This document shows positions 1-8,526 of a DNA stretch of 64,000 bases, piece by piece. Under the pieces are notes generated by a model that saw only the letters and a program-made list of their open reading frames with translations, ran no database searches and was not told the DNA's origin. Position 1 is the first letter of the stretch. Each line of letters begins with the position of its first letter. Source of the DNA: Anabaena sphaerica FACHB-251 (GTDB lineage: Bacteria > Cyanobacteriota > Cyanobacteriia > Cyanobacteriales > Nostocaceae). The DNA is taken from contig NZ_JACJQU010000004.1 in NCBI RefSeq assembly GCF_014696825.1, forward strand, positions 248,001-312,000, in the 5' to 3' direction. Position numbers and translations under genes: made by a program.

Positions 1-59
1 TAACAGAAACAGGGGAGTAGAAGCAATAATCCTGGGTTAAGGTTTCAACCTGATAACAA

Positions 60-77
60 CCCCCTTAAAAAAGGGGG
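60..77. terminator. Bidirectional hairpin terminator
   Basis: CCCCCTT and AAGGGGG form a 7-bp stem with an AAAA loop. On the minus strand it lies about 40 bases past the stop of the DUF2839 gene and is T-rich inside the stem, so it probably ends that transcript. It could also end a plus-strand gene lying to the left of the window. Confidence 0.55.
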
Positions 78-118
78 AGCTAAATTCTTCAAAGTCCCCA
101 TACACCCTACACCCTGCT

Positions 119-334
119 TCAAAAGACTACTTGCCACCAACCAAAAGCAGGACCGATAAAACGGATCGTCACCCATGCTACGACCATAACACCAATGCCA
201 ATCCAGGCTCCACGAGTAGTCAAACTCACAAATAGTTCAGCTTGAGATTTGGTGATGGGAATCCAGGGTAAGATGCGAGTATCTTGACCGTATTGTTCTC
301 CTAGTGTGGTTTTACGACGTTTTGCTTCACCCAT
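119..334 (-). CDS. DUF2839 family small membrane protein
   Basis: This 71-residue protein starts with MGEAKRRK, the signature opening of the cyanobacterial DUF2839 family. The N-terminal half is charged and probably cytoplasmic. Residues about 42-64 form one hydrophobic segment (IGIGVMVVAWVTIRFIG), followed by a short aromatic tail. The length is normal for the family and the gene is complete. No function is established. It stands alone with a hairpin just downstream. Assignment to the family is fairly sure; membrane insertion is inferred from hydrophobicity. Confidence 0.75.
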   Translation of the reverse strand: MGEAKRRKTTLGEQYGQDTRILPWIPITKSQAELFVSLTTRGAWIGIGVMVVAWVTIRFIGPAFGWWQVVF

Positions 335-468
335 AATCAGTAATTTAAATTTCGGTTTAGGTTCTTAATATATGTTCGCAGGAATCACGGCTATTTTAGA
401 GAGGAGGCAGGAGTTAGAAGGCTCCAAGCTAGAAGTTTTTGAATGTTGAATTGTTCCGATGCCTGTGA

Positions 469-2100
469 TTAAGCAGAATTTTCTTCATTAGGTTGAGAAA
501 ACAAGCTGGGATCGAGATAGGTTAAGCGTGCTAGAGGACTAAGGGCAGTGAGAATTTGAGCGCCATAGCTCCGGTTAACAACACGACTATCAAGTAAAGC
601 CACAATACCCTGATTTTCCCGGACTGGAGCGATCGCTCGTTGCAATTCATTCAAAGCAGTGGGTAATAAATATAACCGAAACCAATCTTGGTGAGATCGC
701 TTGTAATGAGCTACCCTACCAGCCACCAAAGGATTTTCCAAAGATGGTAAAGGCAAAGTCGCAATCATTAACAACCGGGGTGCTGGTAAAACACCTTGAT
801 GCGATCGCCAATATTCCCAACCTGTCACCAAAATACCATTTTCATCCAAACAAGTTTTTTCCACCTGCACCCGCGAACCAAACTCCGAAGCCAAAATTGT
901 CCCCACTCTTGATTTGAGAGGTACATCCCCCACCAACACCACAGTCATCCCTGGTGCTGTTGCACTTAAACAAACCAGCGTGCGGACTTGGTGAATAAAC
1001 GCCCCTTGAAATTCCGGTGTATTCGGTAGAGGCAACTTATAAGGTGCATACAGTTGGATAGCCTCCCCCTGATGATCAGCGGAAAACTTCAAACAAGTTA
1101 CATCATCCAAACCCAAACGCTCCCGGAATAAAGGAGCTTCCGTTTCTGGTTCTAAAGCACTGCCAATCAATACTACAGGTTGACGCTGCCAAATTGGTGT
1201 CAGTCTTTTGGCTAATTCAATCGGGGCATAATGTAAAGAAAATAACCCTTGACGACGGGAAATAGTCGCCCAGAAGAGAGCAGGAGATGGAGAGATGGGC
1301 AGATGGGCAGATGGGGAGACGGGGGGAAAATCATCTGCAAAGTTTTGGAACATCTGCCAAAATTTTTGCCAGGTTTTTGGTAAGTCTCTGATGGAATCTA
1401 AACTAGAATACAGACCTTGTAAAATCTCTATCTCTGTTTGAGAAATCAGATAGCAGTGGTATGGATTTTCTGGATGCTGGAATAATTCATGTGTCAGTTT
1501 TACCCTGGCTTCACGAATAACCTCAGCTTGGTAGGGACAAGCCAGCATAAGTTGATCCCAGTCATGAGGTTGAATATCTTGGGTTAGCTGATCACGTACC
1601 CAATTTTCTAAATCATCAACCCCATCAATAATAGTGGGAATATTTGGGGGGAAACTATCATTATCAGCCAACTGACCTTTCAACCAAGCTTCCGGGGATG
1701 TTAACAGCAATCCTTGGAAATCAGAACCAGGCCAAACCTCACCAGTTCTGATCGGTTTATTAGCTGATAACCATTGCTGTAACCGGGGAATTTCTATATT
1801 TAGTAAGCGTTGCTGGACATCTACCGATGCCACAATAATTACAGGTCCATGCCACATCAAGGCAGATGCGATAAAACTTGTGCGATATCGCCCTTGGTAG
1901 CCACAAACTGCCCCTACTTGAATTAAAGCACTACGTCCTAACCGCAAAGCCCGTGCTACCAACCGTGCCATCGTCAAATGATGCGGCCAAGTTGGAAAAC
2001 CCGCCTGCGATCGCAGGAAGTTATGTAGTGATAAATGAACTTCTGCCTCAATCACACGCTTTTCATCCCATAACAAGTGACTTTTTCCGAACTTCCCCAT
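469..2100 (-). CDS. DinG-like helicase relative (cyanobacterial)
   Basis: The frame is open further upstream, but those 37 extra codons are made of heptamer tandem repeats, so the ATG at 2100 (MGKFGKSH) is the better start and gives 543 residues. The C-terminal third (VVLVGDVPLKSRVGT, then GIVALLDSRVVNRSYG) resembles the Helicase_C_2 domain of DinG/XPD-type helicases. The usual Walker A is not seen: the matching place reads GYQGRYRTSF. The Walker B place reads IIDGVDDLE. ATP hydrolysis is therefore doubtful. A Pro/Ser-rich insert near 1285-1325 is encoded by tandem repeats. It is divergent from the M48 protease. The fold is a moderate-confidence call; the activity is unknown. Confidence 0.6.
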   Translation of the reverse strand: MGKFGKSHLLWDEKRVIEAEVHLSLHNFLRSQAGFPTWPHHLTMARLVARALRLGRSALIQVGAVCGYQGRYRTSFIASALMWHGPVIIVASVDVQQRLLNIEIPRLQQWLSANKPIRTGEVWPGSDFQGLLLTSPEAWLKGQLADNDSFPPNIPTIIDGVDDLENWVRDQLTQDIQPHDWDQLMLACPYQAEVIREARVKLTHELFQHPENPYHCYLISQTEIEILQGLYSSLDSIRDLPKTWQKFWQMFQNFADDFPPVSPSAHLPISPSPALFWATISRRQGLFSLHYAPIELAKRLTPIWQRQPVVLIGSALEPETEAPLFRERLGLDDVTCLKFSADHQGEAIQLYAPYKLPLPNTPEFQGAFIHQVRTLVCLSATAPGMTVVLVGDVPLKSRVGTILASEFGSRVQVEKTCLDENGILVTGWEYWRSHQGVLPAPRLLMIATLPLPSLENPLVAGRVAHYKRSHQDWFRLYLLPTALNELQRAIAPVRENQGIVALLDSRVVNRSYGAQILTALSPLARLTYLDPSLFSQPNEENSA

Positions 2101-2110
2101 TTCTATTATG

Positions 2111-2210
2111 TTGTCATTAGTGATTGGTGATTGGTAATAGGTAATTAGTAATGGGTAGTTGGTAAACTTCCTCCTTTTACCAGTCCCCAGTCCCCAGTCC
2201 CCAGTCCCCA
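2111..2210. repeat. Short tandem repeats (ATTGGTG- and CAGTCCC-like)
   Basis: Two low-complexity tracts occupy the gap between the helicase-like gene and the M48 gene. The first is a run of TGATTGG/TAATAGG-type variants. The second, about 2180-2210, is four copies of the heptamer CCCCAGT. Such degenerate heptamers are typical of Nostocales spacers. They leave little room for a shared promoter. Confidence 0.8.
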
Positions 2211-2237
2211 ATGACCATTTACCAACTTCCTTAAATT

Positions 2238-3200
2238 ATGCCAACTTACAAAGGAATCTCCAGCGAAGCCTTTAGGCATCCACTAGATCGCCAAGCCGAG
2301 CAAGCTTTGCGAAGTTTACCAGGATTTGATTTAATCGCTCGTAAATTTGTGGAATTTGTCTATGAACGCCCTCAATTAGTCTATTTAATGGGCAACAGCA
2401 TCCAAGTCGGACCGCGCCAATATTCCACTATTTACCAAATATTTCGGGAATGTGTGCGAGATTTGGACATTTACCCCGAACCTACACTGTTTATCTCACA
2501 CAACCCCCAAGCCAACAGCTACGCTTTGGGCCAAGAAAATCCTTACATAGTCGTTAACACAGGCATACTAGACTTACTCAATGAAGCCGAAATTCGGACT
2601 GTGTTAGCCCATGAACTGGGGCATATTAAATGTGGTCATACTATTTTAATTCAAATGGCGATGTGGGCAATGAGCGCCGCTTCCGCCATTGGCGAATTAA
2701 CCTTCGGTTTGGGAAATTTTGTCAGTCAAGCTTTAATTTATGCCTTTTTTGAATGGCGGCGTAAAGCTGAACTAACCGCAGATCGCGCAGCATTGTTAGT
2801 CATGGATGACTTAAATCCAGTCATGTCATCAATGATGAAAATCTCTGGCGGTAGTAACAAATATGCCAATGAATGTAGTTTACAAGAATTTATCCAGCAG
2901 TCAGAAAAGTATCAAGCACTGGATGAAGATGGACTCAATCAAGTATATAAATTTCTCATGTACAATGGCGCTCAAGGGATGATGCTTACCCATCCTTTCC
3001 CCGTTGAACGCTTGCATTATTTACGCACTTGGGCAGTATCAGAAGAATATCAGCAAATTCGCCAAGGTAACTATCAAAAAACACCAGCTACCGGAGCAGT
3101 GAATGTCAAAGTTGAAACGCCGGAAAGTGAAGCAGAAAAACTACGACAACAAATTGAAGAATTACAAAAAGAAATTGACAGAATGAAAAAGTCAGAATAG
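2238..3200 (+). CDS. M48 family zinc metallopeptidase
   Basis: The 320-residue protein carries the zinc motif HELGH at residues 125-129 (His125, Glu126, His129) and a second conserved stretch, AELTADRAAL, whose Glu178 would be the third zinc ligand. This matches the M48 (HtpX/Oma1-like) family. A hydrophobic stretch follows the active site (AMWAMSAASAIGELTFGLG). The last 40 residues form a charged coiled coil rich in Glu and Lys. There is no signal peptide. It probably acts in protein quality control at the membrane; the substrate is unknown. It is convergent with the CbbX-like gene. Confidence 0.85.
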   Translation: MPTYKGISSEAFRHPLDRQAEQALRSLPGFDLIARKFVEFVYERPQLVYLMGNSIQVGPRQYSTIYQIFRECVRDLDIYPEPTLFISHNPQANSYALGQENPYIVVNTGILDLLNEAEIRTVLAHELGHIKCGHTILIQMAMWAMSAASAIGELTFGLGNFVSQALIYAFFEWRRKAELTADRAALLVMDDLNPVMSSMMKISGGSNKYANECSLQEFIQQSEKYQALDEDGLNQVYKFLMYNGAQGMMLTHPFPVERLHYLRTWAVSEEYQQIRQGNYQKTPATGAVNVKVETPESEAEKLRQQIEELQKEIDRMKKSE

Positions 3201-3277
3201 GCAAAAGGCAAGAGGCAGAAGACAGGAGAATAAATTTCCCCTCTGCTCCTCTGCCCCCCTGCTCCCTTGCTTCCCAA

Positions 3278-4216
3278 TCAGCTTTCCGGTTCACAGTCGG
3301 GAACACCTTCTCTAAATACTCGACTAGCGAGAATATCTACTGCTTCGATGGTAATTAAATCTTGTTTATTTAACTTTTTGCCACTGCTCAATAAACGATT
3401 AGCTTGACGCAAACGCGCTCTGTCTATGGCATTACGGACACTACGAGCATTAGCAAAATGAGGCATTGTCTTACGTCTAATTAAATACTCGCGGAAAGCT
3501 GTTTCTGCATCTGGGCTGAAACAATAGTTTTGGGCTTTGACTATAGATTGGGCAATAATCAGCAAATTATCAACGCTGTAATCGTTGAATTCAATGTGAA
3601 TTCCAATGCGCGAATTCATACCAGGGTTACTGTGGAAAAAATGCTCCATTTGGGTTTTATAACCAGCTAGAATGACAACTAAATCATCACGCTGGTTTTC
3701 CATTACCTGCATAAGAATTTCAATTGCTTCTAACCCAAAATCTCCTGGATGATCTGGGCGGTATAAAGTATAAGCTTCATCAACTAATAAAACACCACCC
3801 ATGGCATTATTTAAAACTTCTCTAGTTTTCGGTGCTGTTTGTCCGATCCCCTGCCCAACTAAATCATCTCGTGTTACCAACATGACATTTTCTTTGCGGA
3901 TGTATTCCAAACGATAGAGAATTTCTGCCATCCGCATGGCTACAGTGGTTTTACCCATACCTGGGTTGCCTAAAAAAGTCATGTGCAAGCTTGGCGCACC
4001 AGCAGTTAAACCCAAACTTTTCCGGATACGGTCAACCAACAACAAGGCGGCCATTTCCTTAATTTTGTTTTTGACGGACTTTAAACCGACTAACTCCTGG
4101 TCTAACTTATCGAGAATGTCTTGGATATGAGATTCCTGAAAAGCTGCCTCTAAATCGATTTCGCTATCTTGGGTAATGGTAGTAAATGCTGCTGTTTTCA
4201 AAACCTGTTCACTCAT
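3278..4216 (-). CDS. cbbX: CbbX-like AAA+ ATPase
   Basis: The start is placed at the ATG at 4216 (MSEQVLKT), which has a good ribosome binding site (GGAGAT) 5 bases upstream; this gives 312 residues. It is an AAA+ protein of the CbbX/CfxQ/SpoVK family. Walker A is GNPGMGKT at residues 83-90, Walker B is VLLVDEA around 143-148, and the long block EAIEILMQVMENQRDDL, then VVILAGYK, is characteristic of CbbX. CbbX remodels inhibited red-type Rubisco. Cyanobacteria normally have green-type Rubisco, so the client here is open. No Rubisco or carboxysome gene is nearby. Confidence 0.8.
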   Translation of the reverse strand: MSEQVLKTAAFTTITQDSEIDLEAAFQESHIQDILDKLDQELVGLKSVKNKIKEMAALLLVDRIRKSLGLTAGAPSLHMTFLGNPGMGKTTVAMRMAEILYRLEYIRKENVMLVTRDDLVGQGIGQTAPKTREVLNNAMGGVLLVDEAYTLYRPDHPGDFGLEAIEILMQVMENQRDDLVVILAGYKTQMEHFFHSNPGMNSRIGIHIEFNDYSVDNLLIIAQSIVKAQNYCFSPDAETAFREYLIRRKTMPHFANARSVRNAIDRARLRQANRLLSSGKKLNKQDLITIEAVDILASRVFREGVPDCEPES

Positions 4217-4620
4217 GACTATCTCCTTTGGCAATGACTCTGATGATAGCGGCAAGTTGGGAAATATAAAAGAATGTAATTCTAATATGTCTGATATATA
4301 TTTCTTTATTATCAATTCCTGAGTTTAGTCATAGAGAAAACATAATATCCTTGACCTCACCTCCAATATAGAGACAGTCTGAGGGCTGGTTATTGGTTAT
4401 TGTCATAGGTTATTGGTAAAATTTAACCCAGTGTCTAATCAGCTTATACCCATTTTCCTTTACTTTGAAACATATAAAATTGTCCCTACTTCCTGAAAAA
4501 TAGAGGCCAAGATAAATGATATGTATCAAGGTTTAAGAGAAATGATATTACCTATAGGTAGGAAAATTATAAGGGTTTGACCATACCCCAGCCTTAAATC
4601 TGATTTAGGTTTTTCTCAAC
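4217..4620. other. 404-bp spacer, no gene seen
   Basis: This AT-rich gap separates the divergent cbbX-like gene and the secreted-protein gene and must hold both promoters. It contains a short tract of TTATTGG-type repeats at about 4388-4425. No coding frame or strong hairpin was recognised. Confidence 0.5.
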
Positions 4621-5049
4621 ATGATGATTCAATTGACAAAACGGTTGCTTGCATTGGTACTTGTTGTTACTTGTACCTTGTTATTTCCAGAAATTACGGT
4701 AGCATCAGCAAATAATTTTTTTAGTTCTCCTCAAGTAATTTTCACTTCACCAGGCGAAGATACTCAGGATACAATTACTTTTTCTGAGGATGATTTGACT
4801 CCCCAGGAACGCCAAAAACTTCAAGCAGTCCGTCAGCGCCGCAACAAGGAAATTCTTGCTGCTTTAGATTCTTCCCAACGTCAACAACTTGCTCACAATT
4901 TGCATACTGGTAGTGACTTTAATCAAGCCCTAGAAGCACTAAATTTAAGTTCAGAACAACAGGATTTAATCAATGCTGCTATTGATTTTACTAATTTGAA
5001 ATTGAAGGGGATTTTTTCTCATCATGCCTTAATTGATAGTCATAAATAA
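4621..5049 (+). CDS. Secreted hypothetical protein, Gln-rich helical
   Basis: The 142-residue product opens with two Met, a Lys/Arg and a hydrophobic core (LLALVLVVTCTLLF), then a VASA-type cleavage region near residue 30: a clear Sec signal peptide. The mature part contains DDLTPQERQKLQAVRQRRN and a Gln-rich helical section ending in LSSEQQDLINAAIDF. The LTPQE spacing vaguely recalls the LTxxQ helices of Spy/CpxP periplasmic chaperones, but that link is weak. It stands alone between two repeat-filled gaps. Function unknown. Confidence 0.65.
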   Translation: MMIQLTKRLLALVLVVTCTLLFPEITVASANNFFSSPQVIFTSPGEDTQDTITFSEDDLTPQERQKLQAVRQRRNKEILAALDSSQRQQLAHNLHTGSDFNQALEALNLSSEQQDLINAAIDFTNLKLKGIFSHHALIDSHK

Positions 5050-5119
5050 AACTTAGGAATTGACAATGATAAATTATGCCAGTTGTGGGAGTTTTTGCAT
5101 TTTGAGCAACTGGCAATAA

Positions 5120-5269
5120 TACAGCAGGAGTCAGGAGTCAGGAGTCAAGAGTCAGGAGTAAAACGGGCTTTGTGTATAGGTTTCAATTTAGATTCTGTAC
5201 CGTATGGCTACGCCACGCCAGCTATCGGCTGACGCTCACGGAAGCCTCATTGATCTGCAATCTGCTGTA
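5120..5269. mobile_element. MITE-like element A1 with nested insertion
   Basis: The ends are TACAGCAG and CTGCTGTA. Inside the left end are AGGAGTC heptamers, then a unique core (AAACGGGCTTTGTGTATAGG and onward). The same core occurs in inverse orientation at 15600-15697. Relative to that copy, this one has a 47-base insert at 5201-5247, itself a GC-rich palindromic piece with CGCCACGCCA. The element is non-coding. Confidence 0.7.
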
Positions 5270-5309
5270 ACAATAGGATTATTTTTAGAAGTGGTGATTT
5301 AGTAATAAT

Positions 5310-5321
5310 AGGACTTACGCA
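5310..5321. repeat. Single end of AGGACTTACGCA element
   Basis: These 12 bases are identical to the left terminal repeat of the element at 42790-42979. No matching right end was found close by, only a degenerate TGCGTCCT near 5350, so this may be a solo end or a strongly decayed copy. Confidence 0.45.
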
Positions 5322-5427
5322 AGTGTCACATCAAATATCTCTTGTAGGGTGCGTCCTTTTAAAAAAACTTCTAAATGGTTACATATAGCATTTACCAAGC
5401 TAGTGAGGTACAGAGTTTTTTAGTCTT

Positions 5428-5563
5428 ATACCAATTTTATGTGAGGCTGCACAGAATGATGACATCAATAGACTTGTCCATCTTTATCTGTGTTTATCTG
5501 CGTTTATCTGCGGTCAATTATTATTGATATCTTATTCTATGCAACTTCATATCAATTTGGTAT
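5428..5563. mobile_element. MITE-like element D, ATACCAA ends
   Basis: The two ends form imperfect terminal inverted repeats of about 30 bases: the left begins ATACCAATTTTATGTGAGG and the right, reverse-complemented, begins ATACCAAATTGATATGAAG. The 136-base element is non-coding and holds internal TTTATCTG repeats. A shorter relative may lie at 51379-51455. Confidence 0.6.
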
Positions 5564-5640
5564 GAGTAATTAATAAATTTGAAAAATTTAGGGTGCATCA
5601 GGAAAAATCCCAACACACCCTAACGACTAATAAGCAATAA

Positions 5641-6237
5641 CTAATTCGCAACTTCAGCCAATTCAATCACGCGCCCTTCATAATCCTTAACCAAAAAATT
5701 CAAAGGCTTTTGATTGCGAATCTTAAACTTCAAACCCCGTGTTTCCACACGCATTAAAATTAACTCCAAGCAGTCATGGTCAAAACAAACATGACGCTGT
5801 TGATTTTTAGTACCAATACTCGCACCAGTAATGATGTGCAGTTGAGTATTTTTCTTTAATTGATACCACAGTCCATCGTTGGCATTACTCATCATCTTAT
5901 TGGACCAACTGGGACTAGATGACATATAAAGCGGGTCAATCCCTGTTGCACCAATGGTTTGTTCGTAGTTGTAGTAATAGTGCAAAGGTACTTCTGCTGC
6001 TGGCAAATCTAGCAACCCTTCATACAACTGTCGGGCAATTTCCAAATCTGACACCATCACAGTGTAGACTTTGGGGGCGCTGGTCAGAAACATCCACATA
6101 GCGCCAGCATAAGCAGCCAACAGCATAATCATTATGCCTTGGGTGGAGAAAAGACTATCTAAAGGCAGGGAAGGTAAAAAAGAGCCTAATGTAAATGGAC
6201 TCAGCAGAAAAGGTATCAAACTAGCTGCTATAACCAT
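5641..6237 (-). CDS. Membrane-tethered VOC (glyoxalase-like) protein
   Basis: The 198-residue protein starts with two hydrophobic segments (about residues 3-20 and 33-52). A soluble domain follows, opening with KVYTVMVSDLEIARQLYEGLLDLP, here split across a pattern typical of vicinal-oxygen-chelate domains (strand, then helix with YxGLL). Later segments HVCFDHDCLELILMR and PLNFLVKDYEGRVIELAE fit the second half of that fold. It may bind a metal or small ligand; no substrate can be named. It is a stand-alone gene read away from the repeat-rich gap. Family call moderate, function unknown. Confidence 0.6.
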   Translation of the reverse strand: MVIAASLIPFLLSPFTLGSFLPSLPLDSLFSTQGIMIMLLAAYAGAMWMFLTSAPKVYTVMVSDLEIARQLYEGLLDLPAAEVPLHYYYNYEQTIGATGIDPLYMSSSPSWSNKMMSNANDGLWYQLKKNTQLHIITGASIGTKNQQRHVCFDHDCLELILMRVETRGLKFKIRNQKPLNFLVKDYEGRVIELAEVAN

Positions 6238-6321
6238 GAATAAACAAAGATTGTATAAGGGAGCCGCTTTTAGTATTGTCGATAAAGACTAGCATACTGT
6301 CATCTTCTTCAGTTTATCGCA

Positions 6322-6384
6322 GGAACAGGGAACAGGGAACAGGGAACAGGGAACAGGTGACAGGTGACAGGTGACAGGTGACAG
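6322..6384. repeat. Heptamer tandem repeats GGAACAG x5, GTGACAG x4
   Basis: Five GGAACAG units pass directly into four GTGACAG units, showing two related heptamers side by side. This lies between the divergent VOC-like and sigma-like genes. Confidence 0.85.
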
Positions 6385-6491
6385 TTAAGAGTTTTTAGCA
6401 ATCACCAATCACCAATTACCAATTACCCATTACCAATTACTGTTTACCAGCCATTACTCTGTATATTTTAAAAAAATCTACTAAAAAGCTT

Positions 6492-7115
6492 GTGCAAATT
6501 CCTTCCTTTCCTGAAGCTAACCACCCTCTGGTGCAGTCGCTGTTTCATAACAGTGACCAAGAACTACTGAATCTGTTTAGGCGCTATCCCGATCATGGCA
6601 AATATTTTACAGTCATTTTTTGCCGTTATAGCCCTATAGTCTACACCTTGATTCAACATTCGGCGCGATCGCCTGTCCAGGCAGATTATCTATTTGCGCT
6701 CACTTGGCGACATATTTACTATGAACTCGGTGGACTTTATTTAACTAACCCAGAAACAGGACAGGAAATATTAACCCTGCAAAACTGGTTAATCAACATG
6801 ACTGCTTTCTGCATTAATGAAATTAAACTACCGCCAACAGAGGCTATTCATTATTCACTCACAGACACTTCTCCGCCGCTATGGTGTTATATAGAACAGG
6901 GATTAGACCAACTACCACCAATATTACGCTTAATTGTCTTGATGGCTCAAACTTTCCACTGGAGCGAAACTCGAATTGCTGCTTATCTGCAAGCTGAAGG
7001 CGAAAAAATTTCTCCTGACGAAGTAGCCAATTTTCTCCAAGAAGGTTATCGTATGCTAGAAGACAAATTACCAGCTGATATTCGCGCTATTTACTTAGGT
7101 GAAGATACTGTTTAA
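6492..7115 (+). CDS. Sigma-70-like (ECF-related) protein
   Basis: The start is a GTG; no upstream ATG is in frame. Residues about 18-75 (DQELLNLFRRYPDHGKYF, then ADYLFALTWRHIYYELG) resemble sigma region 2. Residues about 137-195 (LDQLPPILRLIVLMAQTFHW, then a helix-turn-helix-like DEVANFLQEGYRMLEDKLP) resemble region 4. The conserved DNA-melting and -10 contact residues are not obvious. It is 207 residues, a usual size for ECF sigma factors. It lies 103 bases before a TPR gene on the same strand. It may be a divergent sigma or a regulator derived from one. Confidence 0.5.
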   Translation: MQIPSFPEANHPLVQSLFHNSDQELLNLFRRYPDHGKYFTVIFCRYSPIVYTLIQHSARSPVQADYLFALTWRHIYYELGGLYLTNPETGQEILTLQNWLINMTAFCINEIKLPPTEAIHYSLTDTSPPLWCYIEQGLDQLPPILRLIVLMAQTFHWSETRIAAYLQAEGEKISPDEVANFLQEGYRMLEDKLPADIRAIYLGEDTV

Positions 7116-7217
7116 GTTAAACTTAAGTATCAACGTGAAATTATCTATTTTGTACCTAAAAATTAACCTTCTTGCTTACACCTTTGATTTAGATCCAAAA
7201 TTTCACGGTTAAGTGTT

Positions 7218-8324
7218 ATGAAACAGCCGCTTTTTTTATCGCATTCTACTATTTTCAATTTAAATTTTTTCCTGATTTTACGGCAATTTAGTAAATTGCC
7301 ACAAGGGATTGTATACAGCCTATTATTTACTTATTTTTTCATACCTACAGCGGCCAATGCTATTGATATTACCAAACAAATCCATAATCCTTTAAATCAT
7401 CCTATCGGCAAACAATTAAATACCAGACAAACTAGGGAAGAAGCTGATAGATTACTGCGTCTAGGTAAACAACAATATGCCTCTGGAACTGTAGATAAAA
7501 CCATTGAATCTGGATTACAAGCACTAGAGATTTATCACTCTCTTGGTGATATGAAAGCACAGGGTTTAACTTATGATTTGCTGGCTGGTGCTTATCTGCA
7601 ATTAGGTAATCTCAAAGATGCAGAAGATGCTATTCGCCGTCGATTAGGTATAGCTCGTGATAATCAAGATTTTCAAAATCAGATTTTTGCCCTCAATAAT
7701 CTTGGTACTCTGTTTCTGCAAAAAGGCGAACCAAAAGCCGCAGGACAGACTATTCAAGATGCCCTAGTCATGGCTCGCAATCTTGAAAATATTGAAGGAC
7801 AAGGACTTTCACTCAGTAATTTAAGTCTTGTATATACACGATTGGGTGATTATAACCGAGCCATTAAATTAGCTCAAACTTCCTTAGATTTTCGCCGGAA
7901 AACAGGTGATGCGATTGGTGAAATAAATACTCTCAATAATTTAGGTGATGCCTACCTTCTAGCAGGAGATTATGAAAATACTATAGGTAATTATGGGGCA
8001 GCAATGCGTTTAGCTAAAATCAATTTTAATCGCCCTAACCAATTACGAGCAATTGATGGTTTAGTGACGGCTCATACTGCTGTTGGTCGTTATGAACGTG
8101 CTTTAGAATTACTAGAACAACGATTTGCGATCGCAAAATTTTTAAATGACCCCAGGGAAGAATTAAAATATTTAGTATCGTCTGGTGAACTTTATGAAAA
8201 ACTCCAGGATTATGGGAAAGCACGTAGTTTTTACCAACAGGCTCTTTCTCTAGCACGAAAATTAGGAGACATCAAACAAGAAGCAAAATTGCTCAATAAT
8301 CTTAACGAATTGAAAGGACGTTAA
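7218..8324 (+). CDS. Secreted TPR-repeat protein
   Basis: The 368-residue protein has a hydrophobic N-terminus (about residues 13-48, ending FFIPTAANA), which may be a long signal peptide or membrane anchor. Residues about 72-360 hold seven or so tetratricopeptide repeats, seen in recurring blocks such as ALNNLGTLFLQKGEPKAAG and TLNNLGDAYLLAGDYENT. TPR proteins act as protein-interaction scaffolds. It follows the sigma-like gene on the same strand and may work with it; that is inference from position only. The partner is unknown. Confidence 0.75.
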   Translation: MKQPLFLSHSTIFNLNFFLILRQFSKLPQGIVYSLLFTYFFIPTAANAIDITKQIHNPLNHPIGKQLNTRQTREEADRLLRLGKQQYASGTVDKTIESGLQALEIYHSLGDMKAQGLTYDLLAGAYLQLGNLKDAEDAIRRRLGIARDNQDFQNQIFALNNLGTLFLQKGEPKAAGQTIQDALVMARNLENIEGQGLSLSNLSLVYTRLGDYNRAIKLAQTSLDFRRKTGDAIGEINTLNNLGDAYLLAGDYENTIGNYGAAMRLAKINFNRPNQLRAIDGLVTAHTAVGRYERALELLEQRFAIAKFLNDPREELKYLVSSGELYEKLQDYGKARSFYQQALSLARKLGDIKQEAKLLNNLNELKGR

Positions 8325-8370
8325 GTTTTCATAGGGAGCAGGGAACGGGCAACTCTTAACAGAAAAAAAT

Positions 8371-8386
8371 CATGTTTAAAAACATG
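8371..8386. repeat. Short palindrome after the TPR gene
   Basis: CATGTTT and AAACATG form a perfect 7-bp stem 47 bases after the TPR gene stop. There is no T-run directly behind it, so a terminator role is uncertain. Confidence 0.35.
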
Positions 8387-8526
8387 AGAGTGAAATAATG
8401 ACACTGTCTTTTTTCTGGCAACGCATCTCAAAAAAACGTCTTTTTTTTGACTGAGCTTTAAACTCATAACTAAACTTTATTATCCGTTCCCTGTTCCCTG
8501 TTCCCTGTTCCCTTTTTTTGTAAAAA

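Noticed and set aside
3074-3306. Two minus-strand frames overlapping the end of the M48 gene
   Set aside because: They are shadows running through the convergent gene end and a GCTCC-type repeat tract.
6322-6384. Repeat arrays considered as CRISPR
   Set aside because: Units are 7 bases with no spacers; no cas genes in the window, although the CHAT protease recalls type III-E systems.
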